This document shows, piece after piece, positions 50,363-60,600 of a stretch of DNA of 64,000 bases. Position 1 is the first letter of the stretch. Each line of letters opens with the position of its first letter. The position numbers were made by a program, and so were the translations under genes. The stretch spans positions 41,996 through 105,995 of the forward strand of contig CAMSTW010000002.1 of assembly GCA_947063855.1 (NCBI GenBank). The letters run 5' to 3'. This DNA is from an uncultured Dorea sp. Its GTDB lineage: Bacteria > Bacillota > Clostridia > Lachnospirales > Lachnospiraceae. Under the pieces are notes generated by a model. It worked only from the letters and a program-made list of their open reading frames with translations. It did no database searches and was not told where the DNA came from.

Positions 50363-51592
50363 ATGAAGAAAAAAGTGGTTGCAGTTTTATTGGCAGGTGC
50401 TATAATTGGTTCAATGGCGCTGACCGGCTGCTCAGGAGGCGGCGAAAGGGCTGATACATCTTCCGGGGACGGCAGGACGGAGAGCCAGACAGATACGGAG
50501 AATGAGCCGGAGACAGATGCGGACCAGAAAGCCGCCGATGAAGCCGCGGCGCTGATTGACGCAATCTATGTACAGGAGAGAACAGATATGACAGATGAGC
50601 AGTGTAAGAAAGCAAAAGAAGTGTGGGACGCTTTGACGGATTCCCAGAGAGAGCTCGTCGAGGGGGAGAACGCCGACCCGGACTATTTCGGCAAGGATAC
50701 CGGCGACGCGTCTAAGGATGATTCCCGTAACCAGGATGAGATCGGCGAGAATGAGATCCTGGTGGTAAGCTTCGGTACTTCCTTCAACGACAGCCGCGTA
50801 CAGGATATCAAGGGAATCGAGGACGCCATGCAGGCGGCGTACCCGGACTGGTCGGTCAGAAGGGCGTTTACCTCCCAGATCATCATCAATCATGTGCAGG
50901 CTAGAGACGGTGAAGTCATTGATAACATGGATCAGGCGCTTGAGCGTGCGGCGGCGAATCGGGTTAAGAATCTGGTGGTACAGCCTACGCATCTGATGCA
51001 TGGCGCGGAATACGACGAGCTGATGAAAGCTGTAGAGGCGTATCAGGATCGGTTCGAATCCGTGAAGGTGGCAGAGTCGCTGCTTGGCGAGGTCGGTTCG
51101 GATGCCTCGGTGATCAATGCGGATAAAGAAGCTGTTGCGAAGGCAGTTACCGGTGAAGCGGTGAAGGAAGCCGGCTTCGACAGTCTGGATGCGGCAAAAG
51201 AAGCCGGAGCGGCGTTCGTATTTCTGGGGCACGGTACGTCCCATACGGCGAAGGTTTCATACAGTCAGATGCAGACCCAGATGGGAAGCCTTGGGTATGA
51301 GAATGTGTTTATCGGCACGGTGGAAGGCGAGCCGGAGGAGACTTCCTGTGAGGCGGTGGTAGAAGCGGTTAAGCAGGCGGGCTATAAAAATGTGATCCTT
51401 CGCCCGCTCATGGTTGTGGCAGGAGACCACGCCAATAACGATATGGCAGGAGAGGATGAGGACTCCTGGATGAGCAGCTTCAGGGCTTCGGGAAGCTTCG
51501 ACAGCGTGGAGGCGCAGATTGCAGGCCTTGGATCTGTTGACGCTGTTCAGAAGATCTATGTACAGCATACGGCGGACGTTATGAATCGTTAG
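50363..51592 (+). CDS. cbiK: Lipoprotein sirohydrochlorin cobaltochelatase CbiK
   Basis: The 409-residue protein begins with a lipoprotein signal (MALTGCSGG, Cys23) and an acidic linker plus a short helical region (about 60-115). The CbiK class II chelatase follows (from about 130: ILVVSFGTSFNDSRV; catalytic His in QPTHLMHGAEYDEL; FLGHGTSHTAKVSYSQM; VVAGDHANNDMAG). CbiK inserts cobalt into sirohydrochlorin, starting the anaerobic route. The lipid anchor puts it outside the cytoplasm, as in periplasmic CbiK variants known elsewhere, so it may act on exported tetrapyrrole or in metal capture. ATG 50363 follows AAAGGAGAAG. Confidence 0.9.
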   Translation: MKKKVVAVLLAGAIIGSMALTGCSGGGERADTSSGDGRTESQTDTENEPETDADQKAADEAAALIDAIYVQERTDMTDEQCKKAKEVWDALTDSQRELVEGENADPDYFGKDTGDASKDDSRNQDEIGENEILVVSFGTSFNDSRVQDIKGIEDAMQAAYPDWSVRRAFTSQIIINHVQARDGEVIDNMDQALERAAANRVKNLVVQPTHLMHGAEYDELMKAVEAYQDRFESVKVAESLLGEVGSDASVINADKEAVAKAVTGEAVKEAGFDSLDAAKEAGAAFVFLGHGTSHTAKVSYSQMQTQMGSLGYENVFIGTVEGEPEETSCEAVVEAVKQAGYKNVILRPLMVVAGDHANNDMAGEDEDSWMSSFRASGSFDSVEAQIAGLGSVDAVQKIYVQHTADVMNR

Positions 51593-51679
51593 GTATTGAT
51601 GTCAGACATTGATGTCAGGAATGATTGTGCGGATATCAGAAATAAGCGAATAGATATCAGGAATTAAGGGGTGACCAGG

Positions 51680-52258
51680 ATGAAGAAGATAATGACAGGC
51701 GTATATTTACTGATGTGTGTGTTTCTGCTTGCAGGCTGTGCAGACGCAGGGAGTTCGGGAAAGAGCGGTAATGTTGATGGAAGCGCAAACGCCGGAAAGA
51801 AGGATACCAAAGAAGCCGCTCCTGCAGATGACGATGCGGTAGATGACGAAGGTGAAAAAGCGTCGGGCGTGTCAGAATTACCGGACGGAACCTATACGGC
51901 GGAATTTCATACAGACAGCAGCATGTTCCACGTAAGCGAAGCGTGTGACGGAAAGGGGACGCTGACCGTGGAGAATGGAGAAATGGTGATACATATTTCC
52001 CTTGCTTCCAAGAATATCGTCAATCTTTATCCTGGTTCGGCCAGGGAGGCGAAAAAGGAGGGGGCGAAGATACTCTCTCCAACCGAAGATACGGTCACAT
52101 ACAGCGACGGATTCACGGAGGAGGTCTATGGATTCGACGTGCCGGTTCCGGTTCTGGAGGAAGAATTCGAGCTGGCGCTGATCGGGAAGAAAGGGACCTG
52201 GTATGACCATAAGGTGAGTGTTTCGAATCCGGCGCCGGCGGAAGATCAGGAACCATAG
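51680..52258 (+). CDS. NEAT-like lipoprotein downstream of cbiK
   Basis: The 192-residue product has a lipoprotein signal (FLLAGC, Cys20), a Gly/Ser/Asp-rich linker, and a beta-rich domain from about residue 67. The domain starts LPDGTYTAEFHTDSSMFHVS and later reads GEMVIHISLASKNIVNLYPG and YGFDVPVPVLEEEFELALIG. The plan (DG.Y start, [FY]x(I/V)PV strand) resembles the two other NEAT-like domains here, more distantly. It shares the riboswitch-2 unit with cbiK and is probably a surface ligand-binding partner. The 87-base gap before it contains short degenerate repeats of GATGTCAG/GATATCAG. ATG 51680 is favoured over GTG 51671. Confidence 0.62.
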   Translation: MKKIMTGVYLLMCVFLLAGCADAGSSGKSGNVDGSANAGKKDTKEAAPADDDAVDDEGEKASGVSELPDGTYTAEFHTDSSMFHVSEACDGKGTLTVENGEMVIHISLASKNIVNLYPGSAREAKKEGAKILSPTEDTVTYSDGFTEEVYGFDVPVPVLEEEFELALIGKKGTWYDHKVSVSNPAPAEDQEP

Positions 52259-52332
52259 GTTTTCCGGCGGTTCCAATCATAGAATACGGATACCGGATCA
52301 GAAATAAATGAGAAAACAGAAGATTCACAGAT

Positions 52333-52374
52333 AGAAGAATCGCATCAGGCACAGAGGCTTGATGCGATTCTTCT
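52333..52374. terminator. Bidirectional terminator hairpin
   Basis: AGAAGAATCGCATCA (52333-52347) and its exact reverse complement (52360-52374) form a 15-bp stem with a 12-base loop between convergent genes (cbiK unit and the coiled-coil gene). T-rich sequence follows only weakly on either strand. Confidence 0.7.
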
Positions 52375-52413
52375 AAGATAAGTAGTAGTTGTTGCTGCCA
52401 TATATCCGTAAAT

Positions 52414-53172
52414 TCAAGAAATCTTTTGTAACTTTTCACTGTGGTTTGCAAGAACCTTTTTCACGATATCAATATCGGTCTGCATAGCATCTATCTTTTC
52501 TGTGGCGTTTTCATATCGCTTTGCCGCTGGCAGATAGTTTTCGACCAGAATATTATTAGTACGCAGGATATCGTTCTCAAGGATTAATCTGAGCCTTGTC
52601 TGTTCCTTCTTCATTAGTAGCTGTTCCTCCCGGAAGAGTCTTTGCTCTTCTTTCATAAGAGACTGTTCGTCGCTGAGCCGCTTAAGCTCCTTCTTCGTGA
52701 GAGCCTGTTCTTCCTTCATGAGGGACTGTTCGTCACTGAGCCGCTTAAGCTCCTTCTTCGTGAGAGCCTGTTCGTCCTTCATAAGAGCCTGTTCGTCGCT
52801 GAGCCGTTTAAGCTCTTTCTTCGTGAGAGCCTGTTCGTCACTGAGCCGCTTAAGCTCCTTCTTCGTAAGAGACTGTTCGTCACTGAGCCGCTTAAGCTCC
52901 TTTTTTGTGAGGGACTGTTCGTCACTGAGCCGCTTAAGCTCCTTCTTCGTGAGAGCCTGTTCTTCCCGCATAAGAGCCTGTTCGTCACTGAGGTGCTTTA
53001 GTGCGTCTCTCGTAAGTGCCTGTTCATCCCGTAAGCGTCTTTGCTCGTCTTTCATTAGTACCTGTTCGTCCCGAATGAATTTGATATCATTTTCTATGGG
53101 CTTTAATCTTGAGTCTAACTTCGTGTCCAGCAATTGAGAGATTGCCAGCAAGTCTTCATTTGTCAATGACAT
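52414..53172 (-). CDS. Heptad-repeat coiled-coil protein of unknown function
   Basis: The 252-residue soluble protein is highly charged. Residues 35-190 are a continuous heptad array built from DEQALTK and KELKRLS units; the 14-residue combination occurs six times. The N-terminal 30 residues (LLAISQLLDTKLDSRLKP) and C-terminal 50 (ENATEKIDAMQTDIDIVKKV) are also helical but not repetitive. It should form a long parallel or trimeric rod. No enzymatic motif is seen. The repeats are near-identical at DNA level, so array length probably varies. The start follows AGAAGGGGTGATC on the minus strand. Confidence 0.75.
   Translation of the reverse strand: MSLTNEDLLAISQLLDTKLDSRLKPIENDIKFIRDEQVLMKDEQRRLRDEQALTRDALKHLSDEQALMREEQALTKKELKRLSDEQSLTKKELKRLSDEQSLTKKELKRLSDEQALTKKELKRLSDEQALMKDEQALTKKELKRLSDEQSLMKEEQALTKKELKRLSDEQSLMKEEQRLFREEQLLMKKEQTRLRLILENDILRTNNILVENYLPAAKRYENATEKIDAMQTDIDIVKKVLANHSEKLQKIS
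52603..53070 (-). repeat. 21/42-bp coding repeat array of the coiled-coil gene
   Basis: The array encodes residues 35-190. The unit KKELKRLSDEQ recurs six times, with optional LMKEEQ heptads between units 4, 5 and 6. Confidence 0.9.
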
Positions 53173-53317
53173 CTGATCACCCCTTCTGCGATTACAATGT
53201 TGCCTTGATAGTATGCATTATAGCATGTCCTGAGTAGGAAATCTACATATTTTTCATCTGATCCATGTGGGAATAAAAGCCGCCTTCGGCGAGGGGCAGT
53301 CTTTTTGGCTGTGTAAC

Positions 53318-53359
53318 TCAAGCATATTATTCACTGTTAATTATGCAACGCTGTACTAG
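53318..53359 (-). repeat. Dispersed intergenic repeat, copy 2 (inverted)
   Basis: It is the reverse complement of the copy at 14801-14842, with 32/34 matches over the core at 53318-53351. It lies in a 354-base gap that otherwise holds the coiled-coil gene's upstream region, a GCCG/CGGC hairpin with TTTTT near 53279-53306, and the toxin leader. Confidence 0.75.
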
Positions 53360-53440
53360 CTGTTCGGCAGAGAAGGCCTCGCAAAATACAGTGAAAAACA
53401 GTATATAGATAGAGAGATAACCGTGTTACAAGGTGGACAG

Positions 53441-53526
53441 CCTCCCGCCTTTCCCAAACGGCAATCGCCGTTACGCTATTCAGCGCTATCCCATCAAGGG
53501 AAATACAGAAGGGGGAGGTGATGTGG
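53441..53526 (+). promoter_or_regulatory. Leader RNA that can sequester the toxin Shine-Dalgarno sequence
   Basis: Nested pairings are possible: CCTCCC (53441-53446) with GGGAGG (53513-53518), TTTCCC (53450-53455) with GGGAAA (53498-53503), and AACGGC (53457-53462) with GCCGTT (53467-53472). The outermost helix buries the Shine-Dalgarno sequence of the holin-like peptide, a strategy known from type I toxin mRNAs. Confidence 0.6.
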
Positions 53527-53685
53527 ATGAGTACATACGAGGTTTTAAGCCTGTTGTTTTTTGGCGGCTCGTTCCTCATTGCATTGCTTGCCTACATAGA
53601 CAGTAGGAATAGCAAGTTGTTTTCCCTCAGTCAGTTCTCCTTCATTCTTTTCCCCTCTCTTTCTAAGGGGATATTCTCTTTTTGA
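53527..53685 (+). CDS. Small holin-like toxin peptide (Hol_Tox-like)
   Basis: The 52-residue peptide begins MSTYEVLSLLFFGGSFLIAL, a single TM followed by a polar LAYIDSRNSK. This is the pattern of the putative holin-like toxin family of Firmicutes (TYEALSLM...ALL.YI). The usual family length is about 30-40 residues; here a further hydrophobic Ser/Phe-rich tail follows. GGAGGTGAT at 53514-53522 is an extended match to the 16S 3' end, optimally spaced for ATG 53527; ATG 53521 overlaps it. Such peptides are type I toxins or membrane-active proteins. CCCCT/AGGGG at 53652-53670 near the end may be a terminator. No antisense RNA promoter could be assigned. Confidence 0.65.
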   Translation: MSTYEVLSLLFFGGSFLIALLAYIDSRNSKLFSLSQFSFILFPSLSKGIFSF

Positions 53686-53802
53686 AAGCATTAATACTCT
53701 TGCAGGTTATGCCAGATTCTTTACAGGTTGTACCGCCGGTATTGTATGAAGTCCATATATTGATTATGGTTGATACAACATATGGTACGGAAGGTGATGC
53801 GC

Positions 53803-54381
53803 ATGATCGTATATGGAGCAAAAAAAGTGACAGCCATGCTGCTGCGTGAACGGGTGATCGAGAAGGAATATGAAGAGGTATACCAGTACGGAATGGAGCT
53901 TCTGATTTCGACGGCGTGGAATCTTCTGCTGGTGATCATATTGGGCGCTTTGTTCCACCAGGCCGGAGCAGGCGTCCTCTACTTCCTCATACTGGCGACC
54001 GTAAGGACACAGGCGGGAGGCTATCACGCTTCAACCTACTTCCGGTGCGGATGCGTCTACTGTATTACATTTCTGATGGTTCTTGGATTTATCCGTTTAT
54101 TTGCATATATGGAGGTCAGCTTTGCATATCTCATGACAGGCTTAGTCATAAACAACACATGGATCTGGCTACAGGCGCCAGTTCTCCACAACCGCCGGAT
54201 GGAAGACGGGGAGAAGAAGCTTGCCAAAAGAAACGCCGGGTTTGCCTGTGCCTTGTGGACAGGTATAGCGGCGCTTCTGTATATCCGCTCCGGCACGGCG
54301 GCATATGCCGTTCTTGCGTCGGAGATGATGATTTCAGCCTATATGGTAATCGGAAAGATGAAGGAGGATCAGTCACTATGA
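53803..54381 (+). CDS. agrB: AgrB-like autoinducer-processing endopeptidase
   Basis: The 192-residue membrane protease/cyclase cleaves the AgrD C-terminal tail and closes the autoinducer ring. It has about five hydrophobic segments. The catalytic pair lies in RTQAGGYHASTYFRCGC, His75 and Cys82 with the HxxxxxxC spacing of AgrB. The N-terminus YGAKKVTAMLLRERVIEKEY matches the amphipathic AgrB start. GGAAGGTG at 53789-53796 supports ATG 53803; TTG 53770 and ATGs at 53782 and 53797 are in frame but worse. It overlaps agrD by four bases. No AgrC or AgrA gene is adjacent. Confidence 0.92.
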   Translation: MIVYGAKKVTAMLLRERVIEKEYEEVYQYGMELLISTAWNLLLVIILGALFHQAGAGVLYFLILATVRTQAGGYHASTYFRCGCVYCITFLMVLGFIRLFAYMEVSFAYLMTGLVINNTWIWLQAPVLHNRRMEDGEKKLAKRNAGFACALWTGIAALLYIRSGTAAYAVLASEMMISAYMVIGKMKEDQSL

Positions 54382-54527
54382 AAGAAAACATGAAAAAGAA
54401 TCTGCTTACAAGGACAGCAAAGGTGATAGAAAAGGCGGCGCGAAGCGGAGGAGGATATCCGACCTGGCTGGGTTTTCATGAGCCGAAGCGTCCGGAGAAA
54501 TTAGATGAGATGAGAAACAAGAGATAA
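54378..54527 (+). CDS. agrD: AgrD-like autoinducer peptide precursor lacking cysteine
   Basis: The 49-residue precursor has an amphipathic basic N-terminus (NLLTRTAKVIEKAA), a core around GGGYPTWLGF (24-33) and the conserved acidic/proline tail HEPKRPEKLDE that AgrB removes. Cyclic-peptide precursors normally place Cys (thiolactone) or Ser (lactone) about five residues before the tail. Here that position is Thr29, and the only serine is Ser23; there is no cysteine anywhere. A lactone through Thr29 or a larger ring through Ser23 is possible, or the product is linear. AAGGAGGAT (54361-54369) lies inside agrB. The Rhs gene starts 82 bases downstream. Confidence 0.85.
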   Translation: MKENMKKNLLTRTAKVIEKAARSGGGYPTWLGFHEPKRPEKLDEMRNKR

Positions 54528-54609
54528 GGAATAAGTTACAGGAAAATTCCCATGAGATATGTGAAGCAGACTGCTAAAAGAAGAGAGTAAGAAAGCAGGA
54601 GGAATACGA

Positions 54610-57600
54610 ATGAAGAAAGATGCAGTAAGAAGAGCAGGCAGGTCACTCTTGAGTTTCCTGCTGGCGTTTATGCTGGCATTCCAGGGAACTGGTCCTATAT
54701 TTGTCCAGGCCAGGGAAGCAGTTGAGAACTCGGCCAGGGATGTGGATATGTCAAGGCCGGAAGCGCTGACAGCAGAAGAAGCAGGAATAGAGAAACCTAA
54801 GGATACTGACGGGGGAGCAGACGGCTCTTCCGGGGAAATAGAGAAGACAGAGCCAAAGGAACCAGAAGGGGCGAAGGAGACTGTGGAAGAACAGCCAAAG
54901 GAACCGGAATCCCCAGAGGCGGCGGCACAGGAGCCGGAAGAGACCAGCCCGGAAGAGACAGCGCCTGTAGAGCTTAAGGAGCCTGCCGATTATTATCCGC
55001 TGCCCCAGGAGCCGCAGGGCGAGCTGATCGAGTATGACGAGAAATCCCGTACCTATAAGACCGGTGAGAAGGAATATACGACGGTCATCGGCGGATATGT
55101 GGGCGTCTACAAGGATGAAGAGGGCGAGTTTCAGCTGGTGGATAATACTCTGGAAGAATCGCCGGACGGGGCGGCCGATGATACGCCGGGGCAAAAGGCC
55201 CGGGCGCAGAAGGCGCAGAAGAAGACCGCAAAGTCAGGCACAGCATCCGGGGCGTCCCAAGGAGAAGAATCCGCAGAGCCTATAGACACACAGATCTATC
55301 AGAACAAAGCCAACGACTATGTGGTACAGCTTCCCGGAAACATCACGGAAGAGGCCGGGATGGTGGTGGAGAAGGCCGATGTCCGTATAGAGATCGTACC
55401 CCTTGGCGGCGACTATACGCATTCCGTGGTGAAGGATAACGCGATCCTGTACAATCAGGTCTATGACGGCATAGACGTACAGTACACAGTCATAGACCAC
55501 AACATCAAGGAAGATATCGTCCTTTACAAACCTGTAGAGCAGCCGGTGTTCGAGTACGAGCTTAAGAGCGGGGACATGAAGGCAGAGCTTAAGGACAATC
55601 AGATATATCTCTATCCGAAAGACAAAACGATCGATGAGGCAGAGTATATCCTGGAGGCTCCGTCCATGGAGGACGCGGCGGGAGCCGTAGATTTCCACAT
55701 CCTGCTGGAACTGCGCGAAGAGGAAGACGGAAGAACGATCCTTACCGTGAAACCGGATGCAGAATGGCTTGCAGACGAAGAACGCCAGTATCCGGTCCGC
55801 ATCGACCCAAGCACCGTCAGCATCGGCAAGGAGGCCTTCAACTTAAACGGCGTGGAGCAAGGAAGCCCCAACACCTATATCGGGGACAATAATTACCCTT
55901 ATGTCGGCTACGATGACGGGATCAAGTCAGGCAACCTGTCGGGTTACGGGACCATGCACATGATCTGCCGTACCTATATCAAGGTGAATTATGATTTCAG
56001 CAGCATCCCAAAGGATTCCAAGATCGACAGCGCGACATTCTCCGTCAGCCAGAGGACGGCGTACAGCGGCGGAGCGTCCCAGTTCGGTCTGTACCGGATC
56101 GACGACGCATGGTCGCTTCCGCTGAAATGGACGAACCAGCCCATGAACCATACGTTCATAGACGTGCAGAATGCAAGCACGGCGAGAAACGCCTACATCA
56201 ACTATGATGTGAAGGAACTGGTCAACGACTGGGTGCAGGGCACATACGCGAATAACGGCATGGTCTTAAAGGCCATCGATGAAGCCTCCGGCCTGTCGGC
56301 CTCCATGCAGTGCGAGGTACTGAACAACCGGAATTCACCCTATGGTCCGAGCATCTCCGTACAGTGGTCCCCGGCAGAGGATCCCTTCCTTCGGGATATG
56401 TCCATCGACGACACCACCATCATCCTGCGCCCCATGACGGAGAAGAGCCTGAACGGGAAGCTGCAGTTTGACGCGGTATTCGCCGACGGTCTGGCCAAGA
56501 GCAAATCCGAAGTGGAATATTATCTTGTGCCGGATGAAGAGGAAGAGCACAGCACGACGGATGCGAAGCCTCTCTATACCTATCCGGACAGCACGGAATT
56601 CAATGTACTGTTCCCGGCGGCAAATAAGTATTACAGCAAAGACACGAACTGGCAGAGCGACCTGTATGTAGGGCTTGAGAAGGATAAGCTGTATCTTTTC
56701 AAGGCCAGGGCGTCAAAGGAGATAGACGGAGAGCAGGTGACCGGAAAAGAAGTGTCCAGTGACAGCTTCGTGATCTACGGGGTGAAGCAGTTCGATACCT
56801 TCCCCAAGATCGCCAGATACTACGGCGTGCCGCTTCGGGATATCATGAAGGATAACCAGGTGCAGGACGCGCTGGTAGTGGAGAATAACACCATATTTAT
56901 CCGCAATCCGCAGACGAATGTGCCCTATAACCCTCCGGCGCTTACGGATATCGACAAGATGAAGATCGACGGCGCGCTCTTAGGGCGGGGGCTGCACTGC
57001 GAATTCGGCTTCGAGCCGGTGAACCTGAATACCGGGAACTTCTATATGGACCAGACCGACGCGTCCATGAAGGAGTTAAACGGGGAGTTCGCCATTGTGC
57101 GCAGCTACAATTCCAAAGCCACAGACCAGAATTCCATGTTCGGACGGGGATGGAGCTTCAACTACGACCAGTCCTTAGTCCAGATGGAGGACGGAAGTAT
57201 CCTGTACATGCGGGGAGACGGAAGCTACCTGTTCTTCGAGAAGAAGGAGGACGGCTCCTATGTGTCTCCGGCGGGCTATGAGTATGAATTAAAGACGGTC
57301 ACATACGAGGGAACAGACCATGACGAGATCGGATGGGAGATCAAAGACGCAGCGCAGAGCATCCTGTCCTTTGATAAGTACGGCGTCCTTAGGTATATCA
57401 CCGACGTGGACGGTTTCGTAACCCGTCTTGACTATGACGAGGAATATAATCTCAGCAAGATCATTACGCCATCCGGGAAGGAATTTGCGGTTAAGCAAAA
57501 CGAATTCGGCTATATCACGGGAATCACACTCCCTGACGGCAATCAGCTCACTTACGCTTACGACGAGAAGGGCAACCTGACCGCATCCACAGACGCTGCC

Positions 57601-60600
57601 GGAGGTAAGCGGGAGTACCAGTATGATGACAACGGACGGATGACCAGCTGGAAGGATGAGAACGGCAATACGGTAGTGACGAATACCTACGACGACAGCG
57701 GAAGGGTGGTCAGCCAGACCGACGCCAACGGGGGCACAGCCACATTTGAATACAGCGAAGGCAGGACCGTCACCACCGATAATGAAGGGAACCGGACGAT
57801 CTACAGCTACGACGACCAGTACCGGACCACAGCCATCACCTATCCGAACCATACGATGGATCTGCGCTTCTATAACGGGGAGAACCAGCTGGAGCGGGAA
57901 GTGACGTCCAAAGGGGTAAAGACCTATACCTACGACGGCTTCGGCAACGTCGCCTCAGAGACGCGGGAGGACGGATGTACGGCTTCTTACGCCTATAATG
58001 AGCAGAATAAGCTGGTCTCTGCCACGAATTATAACGGGGCGGTTACCACTTACGAGTATGACGGCGCGGGAAATATTGCCGCGGTGAACCAGCCTGACGG
58101 AAGCAGGATCACATATACCAGCGATGAGCTTCACAGGATCACATCCATGACAGACGGCAGGGGGATCACCACTGCTTACAGCTACGACGGGGCGAACCTT
58201 ACCTCTTATACAGACGGGGAAGGCGGTCTGTGGAGCTACGCCTATGATGCCATGAACCGCGCGGTATCACAGACAGATCCGCTGGGGAATGAAGAGACGG
58301 TTTCCTATAACGCCAATGGAGACGTCACGGCCAGGACAGCGGCCGGCGGCGGGGCAGAGAGGTATAGTCTGGACGCCGCAGGAAATATCCTCTCCGTGAC
58401 AGACGCCCTTGGGAATACCACGGCATTTACCTACGACGCCATGTATAACATGACGCAGGCAGTTGATGCGAACGGGCATTCCATCTCTTACGAGTATGAC
58501 AAGAATAATCAGGAGATCCGTTCCACCGACGCCAAAGGGAACACCATCGCCTCCGCTTACGATAAGATGGGCAGGCTCATCAGTGAGACCAATAAGGACT
58601 TCGGCGTCAGGCAGTACGAGTATGACGCGGCGGATAACCGGATTGGCTATACGGACGGGGAAGGGAATACCACCTCTTATGAGTATAACGCGCTGGGGCT
58701 TCTGACGAAGGCGACGGACGCCCTTGGCAATACGACACAGTATTCCTATGACGCCCTTGGCAATGAGACGAAGGTTATATATGCGGACGGGGCAGGAACG
58801 GCGGCCGCATACGACAGCATGGGCAGGCTCACATCATCGACAGACGAGCTTGGAGCAGCCGTGTCTTACCAATATGACGCAAACGGCAATCTAATATCTG
58901 AAACCGACGACAGCGGGCGGACATACCGCTACGAATACGACCGGAACAACCGCCGGATCAAGGCAGCGAACCCGGAAGGCGGAGTCAGCGTCTATACCTA
59001 TGATGCGGCAGGAAGGATGGCCTCTTATACCAATGAAGAAGGGCAGACGGAGACTTACGCCTATGACGGCGCAGGAAGGGTTACCAGTGTATCCGACGAT
59101 CTGGGACAGGTATATTCCAATGAGTATGACGCAAACGGCAATCTGACGGCCAGTACGGACGGCAACGGGAACGCCAGCTCCTATACCTATGACAAGACTG
59201 GCAGCCTGACGTCTGTGACAGATCCTTTGGGCAACATCACGGCCTTCAAGTATGATTCGCTGGATAATCTGAAGGAGACGGTAGACGCATTAAAGGGGAG
59301 CACAAAATACTCCTACGATTCCCGGGGAAATGTCCGGAAGATGACCGACGCCCTTGGCGGCGTGTACGCCTACAGTTATGATAAGAACGGGAATAACACG
59401 GAACTGACAGGGCCTGAGGGCGCGAAGACCACCATGCGTTACGACGCCCAGGGACAGCTCATTTTCGCAGGAGACGCCCAGGGCCTGGAGCTTACGTATC
59501 AATACGACGGAGTGGGACGGGTAGTTAAGGAGAGCGATAACGCCGGGAACAGTAAGACCTATGCCTATGACGGCGCCGGCAACCTGACAAGCCTGACCGA
59601 CCAGACCGGACGGACAACGACTTATACCTATGACAAATATGGAAGACTGCTGGAGATTAAGGAAGCCGACGGAAGCGTCACGGCCTACGGGTATGATGTC
59701 ATGGACCGTATGGTATCCGTTACGGACGCGGAAGGGAACCGCACGGAATTTTCCTATGACAAGGTGGGCAATCTGCTTGCCATGACAGAGGGAGAGGAAG
59801 CGGTCTACCGGTACGCGTACGATAAGAAGAACCGCGTGGCATCCGTGACGGATCCCCTTGGGGCAGTCAGAAGCTACGCCTATGACGGCAATGATAATCT
59901 GTTAGAAGCCGTGGATGAGAACGGCGTAAAGACCAGCTACGCCTATGACGCCAATGGCAACCTGACCCGGCAGACAGACGGCAACGGCGGCGTTACGTCT
60001 TATCAGTATGACGAACTGGACCGCAGGATCCGGGAGACGTCCCCGATGGAAGAGGTATCCGAATACCGGTATGACGCATTGGGCAACCTGATAAAGTACC
60101 AGGATCCGATGGAGCTGGTGACGGAATATAAGTATGACGGCCTGAGCAATCTGGTGGAGGAGATCTCGCCGAAGGGCGCGGTGACAAAATACAGCCGCGA
60201 TCCGCACGGCAATGTGGTATCCGTTGTGGATGCTAAGGGAAATGAGACCGCCTACAGCATGGATCTGAATGACCGTGTAACGAAGATCACACAGCCGAAC
60301 GGGGGCGAGTATTCCTACACATATGACGAGGCCGGGCGACTGAAGACCATGACCAGCCCGCTGGGATATCAGAAGAACTTCTCCTATGACACGGCGGACA
60401 ATGTGGTGAAGGAAACCGACAGCTTAAAAAGCGTGGACCTCTATACCTACGACAGGCTGCACCGCATGGTTTCCTCTACCAATGCGCTGGAAGGGACCAG
60501 TCATTATAAGTACGACAGGTACGGCAATCTGTTGGAGACGTCAGACCCGCTTGGAAGGACTGAGAATTATACCTATGACCTGGCAGGCAGGATGGTAGAG

